DNA of 64,000 nucleotides from Candidatus Hemicellulosilyticus sp. P3 (GTDB lineage Bacteria; Bacteroidota; Bacteroidia; Bacteroidales; P3). Position numbers and translations under genes: made by a program. A model generated the notes under the pieces. It was not told the DNA's origin. It did no database searches and was given only the letters and a program-made list of their open reading frames with translations. The stretch's first letter is position 1, and each line of letters starts with the position of its first letter. Positions 49,145 to 60,920 of the stretch are shown piece by piece. The DNA is taken from the NCBI GenBank assembly GCA_001543385.1, contig LPNH01000009.1:1-64000 (forward strand), in the 5' to 3' direction.

Positions 49145-49219
49145 GGTGGGAGGTGGGGCTCGAACCCACGACCTCCAGATCCACAATCTGGCGCTCTAAC
49201 CAGCTGAACTACGCCCACC
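49145..49219 (-). tRNA. tRNA-His (GTG)
   Basis: Cloverleaf GTGGGCGTAGTTCAGCTGGTTAGAGCGCCAGATTGTGGATCTGGAGGTCGTGGGTTCGAGCCCCACCTCCCACC; anticodon loop TTGTGGA. Confidence 0.92.
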
Positions 49220-49386
49220 GTCTGAGTCCCTCTCAGGAGGGAAAACTGGTGCAAAGGTAAAACTTTTTTGCCATTCCGCAAAATTTATTCAATGCACATG
49301 GCATACTGCACGTGATTATCAATATGCTATGAATCCATATCGACAGCCTTGCCCACGCTGATCCTTGTGCAACAGCGCGGGGGCGC

Positions 49387-49962
49387 CTACAGATTCTTCA
49401 ATGCAGCTTGCAACGATTCGATGACACTGCGCGATGTAAAGGTGGCGCCGCTGACAGTATCCACTTTTTTGCTCCGGGCCTTCTTGACCGACAGCCCGTT
49501 CCAACTCTCCAGCAGTTTGGCATCGACAACCCGTTGCTGAAAATTCGGAGTCTCCTTGTTCGGCAGCATCTGCACCGAGCGGATGGTCTTGTCTTTGTTA
49601 AAGGCGATAGCCAGCGGCGTCGGGCCGGCATAGCCTTTGATATTATCGCTGGCCGGTGATGAATAGACCACATAGCCCAGCAGCTTCTTTTTGGCGTCGA
49701 ACACCTTGCACCAAGGTTGTCCTTTCTCCACACTCTTCACCCCGGGAAAAGCATTCACCACAACCATGTCTATTCCGTCTGCGTTGACCTGTGTCCCCGG
49801 CAGGGCTGCCGACATGCCGTGTTGCCGGTGATGACTGCATTTCCCGCAATGCTGTCCCTGTTGATGGTGCTGTCCGTTCTTCTGTGTTTCCGTGTTCTGG
49901 GCGCAGACTGTCCCCATTGTCATCAGGGCGGCGAGGCCCGTGAGTAGAAATACTTTCATCAT
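49387..49962 (-). CDS. Secreted FMN-binding-domain protein with His/Cys-rich N-terminal segment
   Basis: Signal peptide MMKVFLLTGLAALMTMGTVCAQ; GQHHQQGQHCGKCSHHRQHG; flavinylation-like motif VSGATFTSRSV; start placed at MMKVFLL. Confidence 0.85.
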   Translation of the reverse strand: MMKVFLLTGLAALMTMGTVCAQNTETQKNGQHHQQGQHCGKCSHHRQHGMSAALPGTQVNADGIDMVVVNAFPGVKSVEKGQPWCKVFDAKKKLLGYVVYSSPASDNIKGYAGPTPLAIAFNKDKTIRSVQMLPNKETPNFQQRVVDAKLLESWNGLSVKKARSKKVDTVSGATFTSRSVIESLQAALKNL

Positions 49963-50001
49963 TGTTCTATCATTGTTTTTGTTGCAAATATACAATTTTT
50001 G

Positions 50002-50808
50002 TCAATGCCGTCCTGCTACATGCTCTATTTTTTCACCTTTCAGATATCGCATCCGTTCCTCCGGCGGGAATTTCTCAATAGTGTAGCGGAGCATCGTGCG
50101 TGGCATCATCCGGTAGCGCGGCATGACCGTAGTGCGCTGATCCGTTCTGCGGGAATCTGAATGCTGTTGTGCGGATGGAAGCGGGGCCACTGTCGTGAGA
50201 TAGCTGCGTAGCCGGCTGCCGTCGCGCTTGCCGGTCTCACGCAACAACCACCCTACGGCCTTATGGATAAGATCGTGTCGGTGATACAGCAATAGATCGG
50301 CAATGGCATAAGTGTCCTCCAGGCGGTCGTGACGGATAAACTGCATCGTACTGACCATGCCGATACGTTGCTCCCAGATCGTTCTTCCGTCCCGTGCCAG
50401 GTCATAAAGCAGCGAAGCGTCCTTGTCCAGCAGCCATGTTCCGAGCAATTCATAGCAAGAGAGGTCGACGAGGTCCCAGTTGTTGACGGCCTCCAGATGT
50501 GCGAGATAGAAATCAACAATACACCGTTGTCTCTCCTGGTCGCCTCGTGCGTGGCGGAACTGTTGCACAAGTGTCAGCAACGCTGCCAGCCGTACCTCGT
50601 GCCAAGGCGATTTCAGACATTCATCCAGTTGTTCGGGACTGCACACGGACCACATCTTCTGCACCACGCAACGTGTAACAGGTACCTTGATGCCAAGAAA
50701 TCGGTCGCCTTCACCATACTGCCCTGGTCCTGTCTTGAAAAATCGGGACAAATGCACCGCCTGTTCCGCATCGCGAAAAGAGAGCATCGTATGAAGCAAG
50801 ACATTCAT
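50002..50808 (-). CDS. DNA alkylation repair protein (AlkD-like HEAT repeats)
   Basis: FFKTGPGQYGEGDRFLGIKVPVTR, SPWHEVRLAALLTLV, NWDLVDLS, KAVGWLLRETGKRD. Confidence 0.92.
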   Translation of the reverse strand: MNVLLHTMLSFRDAEQAVHLSRFFKTGPGQYGEGDRFLGIKVPVTRCVVQKMWSVCSPEQLDECLKSPWHEVRLAALLTLVQQFRHARGDQERQRCIVDFYLAHLEAVNNWDLVDLSCYELLGTWLLDKDASLLYDLARDGRTIWEQRIGMVSTMQFIRHDRLEDTYAIADLLLYHRHDLIHKAVGWLLRETGKRDGSRLRSYLTTVAPLPSAQQHSDSRRTDQRTTVMPRYRMMPRTMLRYTIEKFPPEERMRYLKGEKIEHVAGRH

Positions 50809-50825
50809 CGTTATGTCTGATACAA

Positions 50826-50852
50826 CGCGAGGAGGTCGTCATCCTCCTCGCG
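50826..50852 (-). terminator. Perfect hairpin downstream of tRNA-Arg
   Basis: 10-bp stem CGCGAGGAGG / CCTCCTCGCG. Confidence 0.6.
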
Positions 50853-50866
50853 AAAAACTCATATTG

Positions 50867-50938
50867 TACTCCCGCAGGGAATCGAACCCTGATCAAAGGT
50901 TTAGGAAACCTCTATTCTATCCATTGAACTACAGGAGC
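50867..50938 (-). tRNA. tRNA-Arg (CCT)
   Basis: GCTCCTGTAGTTCAATGGATAGAATAGAGGTTTCCTAAACCTTTGATCAGGGTTCGATTCCCTGCGGGAGTA; anticodon loop TTCCTAA. Confidence 0.92.
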
Positions 50939-50960
50939 AGAGCTTGATTGCTCAATCGTG

Positions 50961-53801
50961 TCACAGCTTTCTCTTAATCTCAATCACCTCATAGGCTTCC
51001 ACAATGTCGCCCACCTTAATGTCGTTGAAATTTTCGATGTTCAAACCGCATTCTTGTCCGCTGACCACTTCTTTCACATCATCTTTGAACCGTTTGAGTG
51101 AAGCCAGTTTACCCGTGTACACCACGATGCCGTCACGGATGATGCGCACATTATGGCTGCGGGAAATCTTGCCGTCCAGGCACATGCAGCCGGCGATGGT
51201 TCCGACCTTCGAAATCTTGAATGTCTCACGTATTTCGAGGTTGGCCACAATCTTTTCCTGGGTCTCGGGCGCCAGCATACCTTCGATGGCATCCTTCAGT
51301 TCATTGATAGCGTCATAGATAATGCTGTACAGGCGGATGTCGATATGCTCTGTCTCGGCCATCTTGCGGGCTCCCACCGACGGGCGCACCTGGAATCCGA
51401 TGATAATGGCATCCGAAGACTCAGCCAGCAGCACATCGTTTTCCGAAATCTGTCCCACCGCTTTGTGGATGACATTCACCTGCACCTCCTCGTTGCTGAG
51501 CTTGAGCAGCGAATCGCTCAAGGCCTCCACCGAGCCGTCCACATCTCCTTTGACAATAATATTGAGCTCCTTAAAGTTGCCCAATGCACGGCGACGGCCT
51601 ATTTCCTCAAGTGTCAGGTGAGTCTGGGTGCGGATACCCTGTTCCCGGGCCAGTTGTGTACGTTTGGCCGCAATATCCTTAGCCTCCTTCTCATTCTCCA
51701 TCACATTAAACGTGTCGCCTGCCTGGCAGGCGCCGGTCAGGCCGAGCAGCAGCACCGGTTGTGACGGACCTGCCGACATAACCTCCTGGTTGCGTTCATT
51801 ATACATAGCCCGGACACGGCCGCTGATAGAACCTGCCACAATGGGGTCGCCTTTATGGATGGTTCCGTCCTCCACCAGCAGCTTGGCCACATATCCGCGG
51901 CCCTTGTCCAATGAGCTCTCCAGCACCGTACCCTTGGCACGTTTGTTGGGATTGCCCTTCAGTTCCATAATGTCGGCTTGCAACAGCACTTTCTCCAGCA
52001 GCTCCTCCACACCGACACCCTTCTTGGCTGAAATATCCTGGCTTTGATATTTACCTCCCCATTCCTCTATCAACAGGTTCATATTGGCCAGTTCAGTTTT
52101 GATACGGTCCGGGTCGGCGCCCGCTTTGTCGATCTTGTTAATTGCAAAGACAATAGGTACGCCGGCGGCTTGAGCATGATTGATGGCTTCAATGGTCTGT
52201 GGCATGATTTTATCGTCTGCCGCAATGACAATGATGGCGATGTCGGTCACTTTGGCACCACGGGCACGCATAGCGGTGAATGCTTCGTGGCCGGGCGTGT
52301 CGAGGAATGTAATCTTGCGGCCGTCCGCGGTCGTCACCTCATATGCTCCGATGTGCTGGGTGATGCCACCGGCCTCGCCGGCAATGACATTTGTCTTACG
52401 GATATAGTCCAGCAGCGAAGTCTTTCCGTGGTCGACATGCCCCATTACAGTGATGATCGGGTTGCGTGCAACCATATCCTCCGGACGGTCTTCCTCCTCA
52501 ATACGGTTCAGTTCGTCGACAACATCAGCGCTGGCAAAGTTGATTTCGAATCCAAACTCATCGGCAATGAGCTTGATCGTCTCAGCGTCCAAGCGTTGGT
52601 TGATGCTGACAAATATACCCACCGACATACAGGTGCTGATAATCTGTGTCACCGGGATGTTCATCATGGTCGCCAGCTCATTGGCGGTGACAAACTCCGT
52701 CACCTGCAGTGTCTTCTGGCTCTGCATCTCGTTGATCTGCTCCTCTTCGATGCGTTTTTGGACCTTTTGACGTTTCTCGCGGTTATGCTTCGAGGTCTTC
52801 GATTTGCCCATAGTACCCAGTCGGGCCAGCGTGTCGCGAATCTGCTTCTCGATTTCGTTGTCGTCAATCTCAACCTTCTTGGTGTTCTTTGACTTTGTCG
52901 ACTTGGCTTTCACCGTGGCGCTGCCGCTGGTCACGCCTTTCATAGTGGTGTCGCTCACTTTTACACCCTCTTTCTTGATGCGTTTTCTTTTCTTCTTTTC
53001 GCCGCTCTCGCCTTTATTTTTTTCAAATTGGCTCAAGTCGATCTTGCTCACCACTTTTGGTCCTTCAAGCTTGGTGTATTGCGTCTCGATGAACTCCGGC
53101 TCGGGTTTGGCCGGTGCTGTGGCGGCTTTCACTTCGGGCTGCGGTTTCTTTGTCTCGACGGCAGGTGCAGCTGTCGGCTTCTCGGTTTTTGCCGGGGCTT
53201 TCTCATCCGTTTTCTTGTTCTTACTCTTCTTGTCGGGACGCACTTTCGTGTTGAGCGATGACAGGTCGATTTTGTCCACAATCTTCAGTCCGCCTTCAGT
53301 CGTGTGAGCGGTTTTCGACTTCTCCGGCATGGCTGTTGCCGTCTGTTCCGGCACATCCTGGGCTGGTGTTGCGGTCTCCTTGGCAGGCTCCGGTTCCATC
53401 TTCTCTACGGGAGCGGGCTTCTCTACGGGAGCGGGTGTCGGCTTGGCAGTGGGTTCGGCCTCGGCCTTGGCAATCGGGGCGTTCACGATAGGTTTCATGC
53501 TCACATTCTTGATAATGAGCTCCTCCTCATGATCATGGGCGAGATCCGCAATCTTATTGGCTTCAATCACCACACTGTTGGAACTGGGCGTAATCTCAAT
53601 CTTGTCGGCCTGTTCCTTCACGGCACGTTCCGACTGGAATGCCTTCGACAGCAGGTCATACTGTTCGGGTGTAAGCTTGGTGTTGGGATTCTTCTCCACC
53701 TGATGGCCGTTCTTGGCCAGATGTTCGACAAGGCTCTCAATGCCGACATTCAGCTCCTTGGCGGCTTTATTCAGTCTGATATTTTTTACTTCGTCTGCCA
53801 T
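50961..53801 (-). CDS. infB: Translation initiation factor IF-2
   Basis: [58 protein letters not shown], Ala/Pro/Lys-rich N-terminus. Confidence 0.97.
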   Translation of the reverse strand: MADEVKNIRLNKAAKELNVGIESLVEHLAKNGHQVEKNPNTKLTPEQYDLLSKAFQSERAVKEQADKIEITPSSNSVVIEANKIADLAHDHEEELIIKNVSMKPIVNAPIAKAEAEPTAKPTPAPVEKPAPVEKMEPEPAKETATPAQDVPEQTATAMPEKSKTAHTTEGGLKIVDKIDLSSLNTKVRPDKKSKNKKTDEKAPAKTEKPTAAPAVETKKPQPEVKAATAPAKPEPEFIETQYTKLEGPKVVSKIDLSQFEKNKGESGEKKKRKRIKKEGVKVSDTTMKGVTSGSATVKAKSTKSKNTKKVEIDDNEIEKQIRDTLARLGTMGKSKTSKHNREKRQKVQKRIEEEQINEMQSQKTLQVTEFVTANELATMMNIPVTQIISTCMSVGIFVSINQRLDAETIKLIADEFGFEINFASADVVDELNRIEEEDRPEDMVARNPIITVMGHVDHGKTSLLDYIRKTNVIAGEAGGITQHIGAYEVTTADGRKITFLDTPGHEAFTAMRARGAKVTDIAIIVIAADDKIMPQTIEAINHAQAAGVPIVFAINKIDKAGADPDRIKTELANMNLLIEEWGGKYQSQDISAKKGVGVEELLEKVLLQADIMELKGNPNKRAKGTVLESSLDKGRGYVAKLLVEDGTIHKGDPIVAGSISGRVRAMYNERNQEVMSAGPSQPVLLLGLTGACQAGDTFNVMENEKEAKDIAAKRTQLAREQGIRTQTHLTLEEIGRRRALGNFKELNIIVKGDVDGSVEALSDSLLKLSNEEVQVNVIHKAVGQISENDVLLAESSDAIIIGFQVRPSVGARKMAETEHIDIRLYSIIYDAINELKDAIEGMLAPETQEKIVANLEIRETFKISKVGTIAGCMCLDGKISRSHNVRIIRDGIVVYTGKLASLKRFKDDVKEVVSGQECGLNIENFNDIKVGDIVEAYEVIEIKRKL

Positions 53802-53911
53802 AGTTCCACTCCTTATTGTAATTGATGATTGTTCTTCTTAGATCGGGCCGGGAACATCCTCAACCCCTGCAGTCTGTGTTCTGCAAACCATCGGCCAGTC
53901 AGCAGGCTGCC

Positions 53912-55177
53912 TCACTCATCCTCAAACTCCTCGTTCAAAATACGCAACACATCGTCGATAGTCTCTTCTTCGAGGTCGGTGCGTGTAAGCAACTCTTCCT
54001 TTGTCAGCGCCAGCACACTCTTGGCCGTGTCGCAGCCAATGCGTACCAGTTCGTCAATGATCCACTGCTCGATTTCGTCGTCAAACTCCTGAAGCACCAC
54101 ATCGTCATAGTCTTCGTCCGTATCGCGGTAGACATCAATTTCATACCCTATCAGCTTCGAGGCCAGTTTGATATTGCATCCGCCCTTGCCGATAGCCAGC
54201 GACACCTGGTCAGGGGCCATAAAGACATCCGCCTTCTTCTCCTCCTCGTTGATTTTGATAGACGATATCTTGGCAGGGTTCAGCGCACGTTGAATCATGA
54301 TCTCCGTGCGTGTAGTGTAATTGATGACATCGATGCTCTCATTGCGCAGCTCGCGTACAATACCGTGGATGCGGCTGCCTTTCACTCCGACACACGAGCC
54401 AACGGGGTCGATGCGGTCGTCATAAGACTCCACAGCCACCTTCGCTCGTTCGCCGGGTACGCGCACAATATTCTTGATGACAATGAGCCCGTCGTAAATC
54501 TCGGGCACTTCAGCTTCAAGCAGCCGTTCGAGAAAGATAGGCGAGGTGCGTGAAAGGATAATGACCGGGTTGTTATTCTTCAGCTCCACCTTCAGCACCA
54601 CGGCACGCAGCGTGTCGCCTTTTCGGAAATGGTCGTTGGGGATCTGCTCGCTTTTGGGCAGCACCAGCTCAATCTTCTCCTCGTCGAGCACCAAAATCTC
54701 CTTGTTCCAAGGCTGGTAGACCTCGCCGACCACGATCTCGCCCACCTTTTCCTTGTATTTCTGGAAAACGAGCGATTTCTCATAGTCCTGGATTTTTCCC
54801 ACCAGATTCTGTCGGATAGACAGGATTTCACGACGGCCGAAATCGCTCATATACACCGGTTCCGAGAGCTCCTCACCCACTTCGAAGTCATCCTCGATCC
54901 GGATAGCGTCGCTGTACGCAATCTCGCGTTGCGGATCCTCCACATGCCCGTCCTCCACAATCAGCCGGTTGCGGAAAATCTCCAAATCGCCCTTGTCAAT
55001 ATTCACAATAATGTCGAAGTTGTCCTCGCTACCGTATCGTTTCACCAATGCCGAGCGGAACACCTCCTCCAGGATATGCATCAACGTCTCGCGGTCGATG
55101 TTCTTGTACTCCTTGAAATCTTTGAAGGAATCAATCAGGTTCTGCGTCTTGTCTTGCGCTTTGTCTTGCGTCTTCAT
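53912..55177 (-). CDS. nusA: Transcription termination/antitermination factor NusA
   Basis: S1 region, DRIDPVGSCVGVKGSRIHGIVRELRNESIDVI, KH region SLAIGKGGCNIKLASKLIGYEIDV. Confidence 0.97.
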   Translation of the reverse strand: MKTQDKAQDKTQNLIDSFKDFKEYKNIDRETLMHILEEVFRSALVKRYGSEDNFDIIVNIDKGDLEIFRNRLIVEDGHVEDPQREIAYSDAIRIEDDFEVGEELSEPVYMSDFGRREILSIRQNLVGKIQDYEKSLVFQKYKEKVGEIVVGEVYQPWNKEILVLDEEKIELVLPKSEQIPNDHFRKGDTLRAVVLKVELKNNNPVIILSRTSPIFLERLLEAEVPEIYDGLIVIKNIVRVPGERAKVAVESYDDRIDPVGSCVGVKGSRIHGIVRELRNESIDVINYTTRTEIMIQRALNPAKISSIKINEEEKKADVFMAPDQVSLAIGKGGCNIKLASKLIGYEIDVYRDTDEDYDDVVLQEFDDEIEQWIIDELVRIGCDTAKSVLALTKEELLTRTDLEEETIDDVLRILNEEFEDE

Positions 55178-55232
55178 TTTTATGACAGTTGTATTATTGT
55201 TTTCTTCAAACTACTATGTTTTTCCGTCTTGT

Positions 55233-55676
55233 TCAAAACTGGAGCGTCACCCGAGCCGTCTTGATATCGCTGTACGCCAGATTGTGTTCCACCGGCGGGG
55301 TCTTCTTGGTCCCCTTGGTGAAAAGCACAAAATGAGTGTCATCGGCCTCGGTGAGCGTTCCCTCTATCCGTTCCCCGTCGGGCAGCACCACAGTCAGGCT
55401 GCGGCCCACATGCCGACGGTATTGGCGTGGCATTTTCAGCGGAGCGTCGGCGCCGGCCGAGCTGACATTCAGCTCGAAATCCTCCGTGTCGCGGTCCAGG
55501 CGGCTTTCGATGGCGCGGCTCAAAGCGATGCAGTCGTCGATGCTAATGCCGTTGTCTCCGTCAATATCCACAAAGATACGGTTATCTGTCGTCACCTTCA
55601 ATCCGACCACAAACTTGTCGTCACATTTCGACAGTTCGTCGTCCACAATTTCCAGAATTTGTAACTTGTCAATCAT
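55233..55676 (-). CDS. rimP: Ribosome maturation factor RimP
   Basis: [56 protein letters not shown]; directly upstream of nusA. Confidence 0.93.
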   Translation of the reverse strand: MIDKLQILEIVDDELSKCDDKFVVGLKVTTDNRIFVDIDGDNGISIDDCIALSRAIESRLDRDTEDFELNVSSAGADAPLKMPRQYRRHVGRSLTVVLPDGERIEGTLTEADDTHFVLFTKGTKKTPPVEHNLAYSDIKTARVTLQF

Positions 55677-55827
55677 ACGCGGCAAAAAAGAAGGGGACTC
55701 TCGTCCCCTCATGCTGTTTCATGCTGCAAAGGTACAAACAATATCGCATTCGGGCAAATTTTTCTTTTTATATAATAAGTTTGTCCCTTTCGCGTTATCT
55801 CCTAAGTGCTTTTACGAATCTCAGACA

Positions 55828-56622
55828 ATGCGACAATATCTTTCCCTGCTTCAACATGTACTCGACACGGGTACACCCAAGCACGACCGCACCGGCACCG
55901 GCACCGTCAGCACTTTTGGTTATCAGATGCGTTTCCCGCTGGACGAAGGTTTTCCGCTGCTCACCACCAAGAAACTGCATCTGCGGTCCATAATCTATGA
56001 GTTACTTTGGTTTCTGCGGGGCGAAACCAACATCAGATACTTAAAAGACCACGGGGTGTCAATATGGGACGAATGGGCGGATGCCAACGGCGACCTGGGC
56101 CCTGTCTACGGCCGCCAGTGGCGTTCGTGGGGCTGTGCGGACGGCACACATGTCGATCAAATCACCCGGCTCATAGACCAGTTGCGCAGCAACCCCGACT
56201 CACGCCGTCACCTCGTGTCGGCATGGAACGTAGGCGAGCTCGACCGCATGGCATTACCGCCGTGCCACATCCTGTTCCAGTTCTATGTCAGTGAAGGTCG
56301 TCTCAGCTGCCAGCTCTACCAGCGCAGCGCCGACATCTTCCTCGGCGTGCCTTTCAATATCGCCTCTTACGCCCTGTTCACCATGATGGTAGCCCAGGTT
56401 GCGGGCTTGCTGCCGGGCGAATTTATCCACACCCTGGGTGACGCCCACATCTACAACAACCACATTGAGCAGTGCCGTCTGCAGCTCACTCGCGACCCGC
56501 GCCCGTTGCCCGTCATGCACATCAACCCGGACCGCCGCGACATCTTCGCCTTTGAGTATGATGATTTTCAACTTGAGGGCTACAACCCCCATCCACACAT
56601 CAAAGGTGATGTGAGTGTCTGA
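55828..56622 (+). CDS. thyA: Thymidylate synthase
   Basis: [84 protein letters not shown]. Confidence 0.97.
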   Translation: MRQYLSLLQHVLDTGTPKHDRTGTGTVSTFGYQMRFPLDEGFPLLTTKKLHLRSIIYELLWFLRGETNIRYLKDHGVSIWDEWADANGDLGPVYGRQWRSWGCADGTHVDQITRLIDQLRSNPDSRRHLVSAWNVGELDRMALPPCHILFQFYVSEGRLSCQLYQRSADIFLGVPFNIASYALFTMMVAQVAGLLPGEFIHTLGDAHIYNNHIEQCRLQLTRDPRPLPVMHINPDRRDIFAFEYDDFQLEGYNPHPHIKGDVSV

Positions 56623-56624
56623 TT

Positions 56625-57722
56625 ATGAATAACGAAAACACCTATATCGTCATCATGGCGGGCGGTTTCGGCCGTCGTTTCTGGCCCATGAGCCAGGCTG
56701 ACAACCCCAAACAGTTCAATGACATCATGGGCACCGGTCAGTCGATGCTCCAAGCCACCTTTGCCCGTTTCGAGCGCATCTGCCCGCGGCAGAACATCAT
56801 CATCGTCACCGGCGAGCTCTACGTCGCCCGGGTGCGCGAGCAGATTCCCGACCTCAAACCCTATCAGGTTTTAGGCGAGCCGTCGCGCCGCAACACAGCG
56901 CCCTGCATAGCCTACGCCGCCGCTGTCATCCACAGCCTCAATCCCGACGCCGTGATCGTGGTCTCTCCGTCCGACCATGCCATCTTCGACGACGAAGCAT
57001 TTGTCAGCGACATCAACAACTCAATACAGGTTGCCCGGCACCACGACTGGATAGTCACGGTAGGGGTACGCCCCACCGCTCCCAACACCAGTTATGGCTA
57101 CATACAGTTTGCCGAGGGGTCCACGATGCCGTCGCTCCACAAGGCCGTCACATTCACCGAGAAACCACCGGTCGACGTAGCGCAACAGTTCATTGCCTCC
57201 GGCGAATTTTTATGGAACACAGGGATCTTCATCTGGCGTCTGCCGGTGCTCGTCGACGCCTATCGGCGATACCTGCCCCTTGTCGCCGACAGCTTCTTCC
57301 CGCTTTCGCTGCGTACCACACGCCGACAGCTCAACAATGTCTACTCCGTTGCTGAAACCATATCCGTTGACTTTGGCATCATGGAAAAAGCCGACAACGT
57401 CTACGTGATACGTGCATCTTTCGGCTGGAGTGACGTTGAGACCTGGGAGTCCCTCTACAGCACCGTGCCGCACGACGACCGGGCAAACGCCATTGTCAGC
57501 GGCAACGTATTCTCCTACGATGTATCCGGCTGTGTCGTTCATGTCCCATCGGACAAGACAGTGGTGCTGCAAGGCCTTGACGGATACATTATAGCCGGCA
57601 ACAACGACACCATCCTTGTCTGCCGCCGTGACCAGGAGGAGCGGCTCTTCAACTTCTCCTCCGATGTAGAACTCTTCAAACTGACTCAAGATAACAACAC
57701 ATTAGACAATGAAAAGAACTGA
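56625..57722 (+). CDS. manC: Mannose-1-phosphate guanylyltransferase
   Basis: [62 protein letters not shown]. Confidence 0.93.
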   Translation: MNNENTYIVIMAGGFGRRFWPMSQADNPKQFNDIMGTGQSMLQATFARFERICPRQNIIIVTGELYVARVREQIPDLKPYQVLGEPSRRNTAPCIAYAAAVIHSLNPDAVIVVSPSDHAIFDDEAFVSDINNSIQVARHHDWIVTVGVRPTAPNTSYGYIQFAEGSTMPSLHKAVTFTEKPPVDVAQQFIASGEFLWNTGIFIWRLPVLVDAYRRYLPLVADSFFPLSLRTTRRQLNNVYSVAETISVDFGIMEKADNVYVIRASFGWSDVETWESLYSTVPHDDRANAIVSGNVFSYDVSGCVVHVPSDKTVVLQGLDGYIIAGNNDTILVCRRDQEERLFNFSSDVELFKLTQDNNTLDNEKN

Positions 57723-59112
57723 AATCAGACAGCTGCTTAAAGAGAACCCCGCCGCTCTGCTCAACCGTGAGGTATGTGTCAAAGGCTGGGTGCGCACCAA
57801 GCGTGGCAACAAAAACGTCGCATTCATAGCCCTCAACGACGGCTCTGTCATCCACAACATACAAATTGTCGCCGATCCGGCCAAGTTCGACGACGAACTG
57901 CGTCGCATCACCACCGGTGCATGCATCTGCGTCGAAGGCACACTGGTCGAAAGTCAAGGATCAGGCCAGGCTGTCGAGGTGCAGGCCGGGCGCATCATCG
58001 TCTACGGCGAAGCCGACCCGGACAGCTACCCTTTGCAGAAAAAAGGCCACAGCATGGAATTTCTGCGTGAGATAGGCCACCTGCGTCTGCGCACCAACAC
58101 CTTCGGTGCCGTCATGCGCCTTCGTCACCAGATGTCCTATGCCATCCACACCTTCTTCCACGACCGGGGCTTCTTCTACTTCCACACCCCCCTCATCACC
58201 GCATCCGACTGCGAGGGCGCCGGCGAGATGTTCCATGTCAGCACTTTGGATCCCGAAAATCCGCCGCGCAAAGAAAACGGTCTCATCGACTGGGATCAAG
58301 ACTTCTTTGGCAAATTCACCGCCCTCACCGTCAGCGGACAGCTCGAAGGAGAACTGGGCGCCACCTCACTGGGCAAAATATACACCTTCGGTCCCACCTT
58401 CCGCGCCGAGAACAGCAACACGCCGCGCCATCTGGCCGAGTTCTGGATGATCGAACCCGAGATGGCCTTCTACGACCTCGACGACCTCACCGCCCTCGAA
58501 GAGGAATTCATCAAACACTGCGTCCGTTGGGCGCTGGACCATTGCATGGACGACCTGGAGTTCCTCAACAAAATGATAGACCCGGGTCTGCTCGACCGGT
58601 TGCGCAGCGTCATTGACACCGACTTCGTCCGTCTCCCCTACACCGAGGGCATCCGCATTCTTGAGGAGGCCGTCGCCAACGGCCGCAAATTCGAGTTTCC
58701 CGTCAGCTGGGGTGTCGACCTTGCCTCCGAGCACGAACGCTACCTGGTCGAGGAACACTTCCGCAAACCCGTCATCATGATCGACTACCCCAAAGAAATC
58801 AAAGCCTTCTACATGAAACAGAACGACGATGGCCGCACCGTGCAGGGCACCGATGTGCTCTTCCCGCAGATCGGTGAGATCATCGGCGGCTCCGTGCGCG
58901 AAGAAAACTACGACAAACTGATGACGCGCATCAACGAGCTCGGCATACCGATGAAAGACATGTGGTGGTACCTCGACACACGCCGTTACGGCACCTGTCC
59001 CCATGCCGGTTTCGGGTTGGGATTCGAGCGCCTCATGCTCTTCGTCACCGGTATGGCCAACATCCGCGACGTCATCCCCTTCCCGAGAACTCCCAAGACC
59101 GCCGAGTTCTAA
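57709..59112 (+). CDS. asnS: Asparaginyl-tRNA synthetase
   Basis: [82 protein letters not shown]. Confidence 0.97.
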   Translation: MKRTEIRQLLKENPAALLNREVCVKGWVRTKRGNKNVAFIALNDGSVIHNIQIVADPAKFDDELRRITTGACICVEGTLVESQGSGQAVEVQAGRIIVYGEADPDSYPLQKKGHSMEFLREIGHLRLRTNTFGAVMRLRHQMSYAIHTFFHDRGFFYFHTPLITASDCEGAGEMFHVSTLDPENPPRKENGLIDWDQDFFGKFTALTVSGQLEGELGATSLGKIYTFGPTFRAENSNTPRHLAEFWMIEPEMAFYDLDDLTALEEEFIKHCVRWALDHCMDDLEFLNKMIDPGLLDRLRSVIDTDFVRLPYTEGIRILEEAVANGRKFEFPVSWGVDLASEHERYLVEEHFRKPVIMIDYPKEIKAFYMKQNDDGRTVQGTDVLFPQIGEIIGGSVREENYDKLMTRINELGIPMKDMWWYLDTRRYGTCPHAGFGLGFERLMLFVTGMANIRDVIPFPRTPKTAEF

Positions 59113-59156
59113 GCCGGAAACTGCGCACACAAGTGGCTGTTAATATCTCATTCGTT

Positions 59157-59181
59157 ATGTCCCCGTCTCTCGGGACATTTT
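59157..59181 (+). terminator. Terminator-like hairpin after asnS
   Basis: ATGTCCC (59157-59163) / GGGACAT (59172-59178) followed by TTT. Confidence 0.6.
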
Positions 59182-59355
59182 CGAGTGTAAAGAGACACTT
59201 TTTTCTCTATACTACAAAACCCCATTGCTGTCCATTGTGATTCAACAACTTGGTGCAAACTTACCCTGCTGTTGAAACTTAACCGTCCCTTTGGAATACC
59301 CGAATGGGCGAATTGTTGTATTTTTGCATATCGGCAATGGCAATAACCATTTCAG

Positions 59356-60285
59356 ATGGCATCGGCGACAGACGAGTTATACATGCAGCGGTGTCTGCAG
59401 CTGGCATCCAACGGGCTGGGGCGGGTACGTCCCAATCCGCTGGTGGGATGTGTCGTTGTCAAAGGAGGACGCATTGTCGCTGAAGGTTACCACCAGCGGT
59501 ATGGCGGCAGTCATGCCGAGCGCAACGCCCTTTCTCGGTGTTCCGATGCCGAGGGTGCCACACTTTATGTCAACCTCGAGCCCTGCTCCCATTTCGGCAA
59601 CACGCCGCCCTGTGCAGACCTTGTCGTCGAGAGCGGCATCCGTCGTGTGGTCTGCTGTAACGACGACCCCAACCCCTTGGTGGCGGGCCGCGGTATAGCG
59701 AAACTGGAAAAATCCGGCATCGAGGTGGTTCGCCATCTGTTAGAGCCGGACGGACGGGAGTTGAACCGTCGTTTTTTTACATTCATGGAACACCAACGTC
59801 CCTACGTCATACTGAAATGGGCGGAGAGCGCCGATGGATTCATGGCTCCGGCAAAGCCCGGTCCCTATTGGATCAGCACCCCTGCGCAAAACCGCCTCAA
59901 CCACCGCTGGCGCACCGAAGAGGCCGCCATCCTTATAGGCAGCGAAACCTTCCTGCAGGACAAGCCCGCCCTTACTCCGCGCCATTACCTCGGTGCAGTG
60001 CCGCAGCCCGTTGTCCTCGATCGTCGCGGGCGACTCTCCGGTGTGCCGTCCCATTGGCTGCACCTGCGATGTCAGAGCGTCGAAGAAACGCTGACCGCCC
60101 TCTTCGCGGCGGGGCTGCAGAGCGTCATTGTCGAAGGCGGCCGCCGCATACTGTCCGCTTTTATCGCCAGTGGTTGCTACGACGAAGTGCGTGTCCTCCG
60201 CAGTCCTGCGATTCTTGGCTCCGGCCTTCCCGCCCCCGCCGTCCCTCCCGTTCCGTCAAACCGGCTGCACATCATAAACGGATAG
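59356..60285 (+). CDS. ribD: Riboflavin biosynthesis deaminase/reductase
   Basis: YMQRCLQLASNGLGRVRPNPLVGCVVV, GSHAERNAL, VNLEPCSHFGNTPPCADLV, VILKWAESADGFMA. Confidence 0.95.
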   Translation: MASATDELYMQRCLQLASNGLGRVRPNPLVGCVVVKGGRIVAEGYHQRYGGSHAERNALSRCSDAEGATLYVNLEPCSHFGNTPPCADLVVESGIRRVVCCNDDPNPLVAGRGIAKLEKSGIEVVRHLLEPDGRELNRRFFTFMEHQRPYVILKWAESADGFMAPAKPGPYWISTPAQNRLNHRWRTEEAAILIGSETFLQDKPALTPRHYLGAVPQPVVLDRRGRLSGVPSHWLHLRCQSVEETLTALFAAGLQSVIVEGGRRILSAFIASGCYDEVRVLRSPAILGSGLPAPAVPPVPSNRLHIING

Positions 60286-60299
60286 AAATGTGAAAAAAC

Positions 60300-60905
60300 A
60301 TGTTTGACGACACCTACCACACCATTGCCGGACCTTCCGAAGGCCTCTACAAAGAGAAAGGCAGCAAATTTCTCTCCTTTGCCTATCCTGTTGTCTCGCA
60401 GGACGAGGTGAAAGGACACCTCGACCGACTGAGAAAAGATTATTTCGACGCCCGTCACCACTGCTACGCCTACATCCTTGGCCCCAACAAAGACGCCTGG
60501 CGTGCCAACGACGATGGCGAGCCCGGTGGCACAGGCGGGCGACCCATCTATGGTCAGCTGCTCAGCGCCGACCTGACCGACACGCTGGTCGTCGTCGTCC
60601 GCTATTTTGGCGGCATCCTGCTCGGCGCGTCGGGTCTGGCCAACGCCTACAAGGCCGCCGCACGCGACGCCATCAGCCATGCCTGCATAGTGGAACGCAC
60701 CATCGATGTGCGCTATCGGCTCCATTTCGAATATCCTCTGATGAACGAAGTCATGCGTCTGCTCAAAGAGTACGACCTGCAGCCCCGGCAGCAAGATTTC
60801 ACCCTCGATTGCCGGTTGGACGTGTCGGTGCGCCAGTCCCTGTCGGTACGGTTCTACGACGCGTGCCGACGGCTTTACGGCCTGCGGCCGGAGATACTTG
60901 ATTAA
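60300..60905 (+). CDS. YigZ/IMPACT family protein
   Basis: EGLYKEKGSKFLSFAYPV, ANDDGEPGGTGGRPIYGQL, VVVVRYFGGILLGASGLANAYKAAA. Confidence 0.95.
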   Translation: MFDDTYHTIAGPSEGLYKEKGSKFLSFAYPVVSQDEVKGHLDRLRKDYFDARHHCYAYILGPNKDAWRANDDGEPGGTGGRPIYGQLLSADLTDTLVVVVRYFGGILLGASGLANAYKAAARDAISHACIVERTIDVRYRLHFEYPLMNEVMRLLKEYDLQPRQQDFTLDCRLDVSVRQSLSVRFYDACRRLYGLRPEILD

Positions 60906-60920
60906 CATCTTTCCCAAGCA

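Noticed and set aside
48946-49281. 111-aa minus-strand ORF covering tRNA-His
   Set aside because: Its reading frame runs through the tRNA (VVQLVRAPDCGSGGRGFEPHLPP is the usual tRNA mistranslation).
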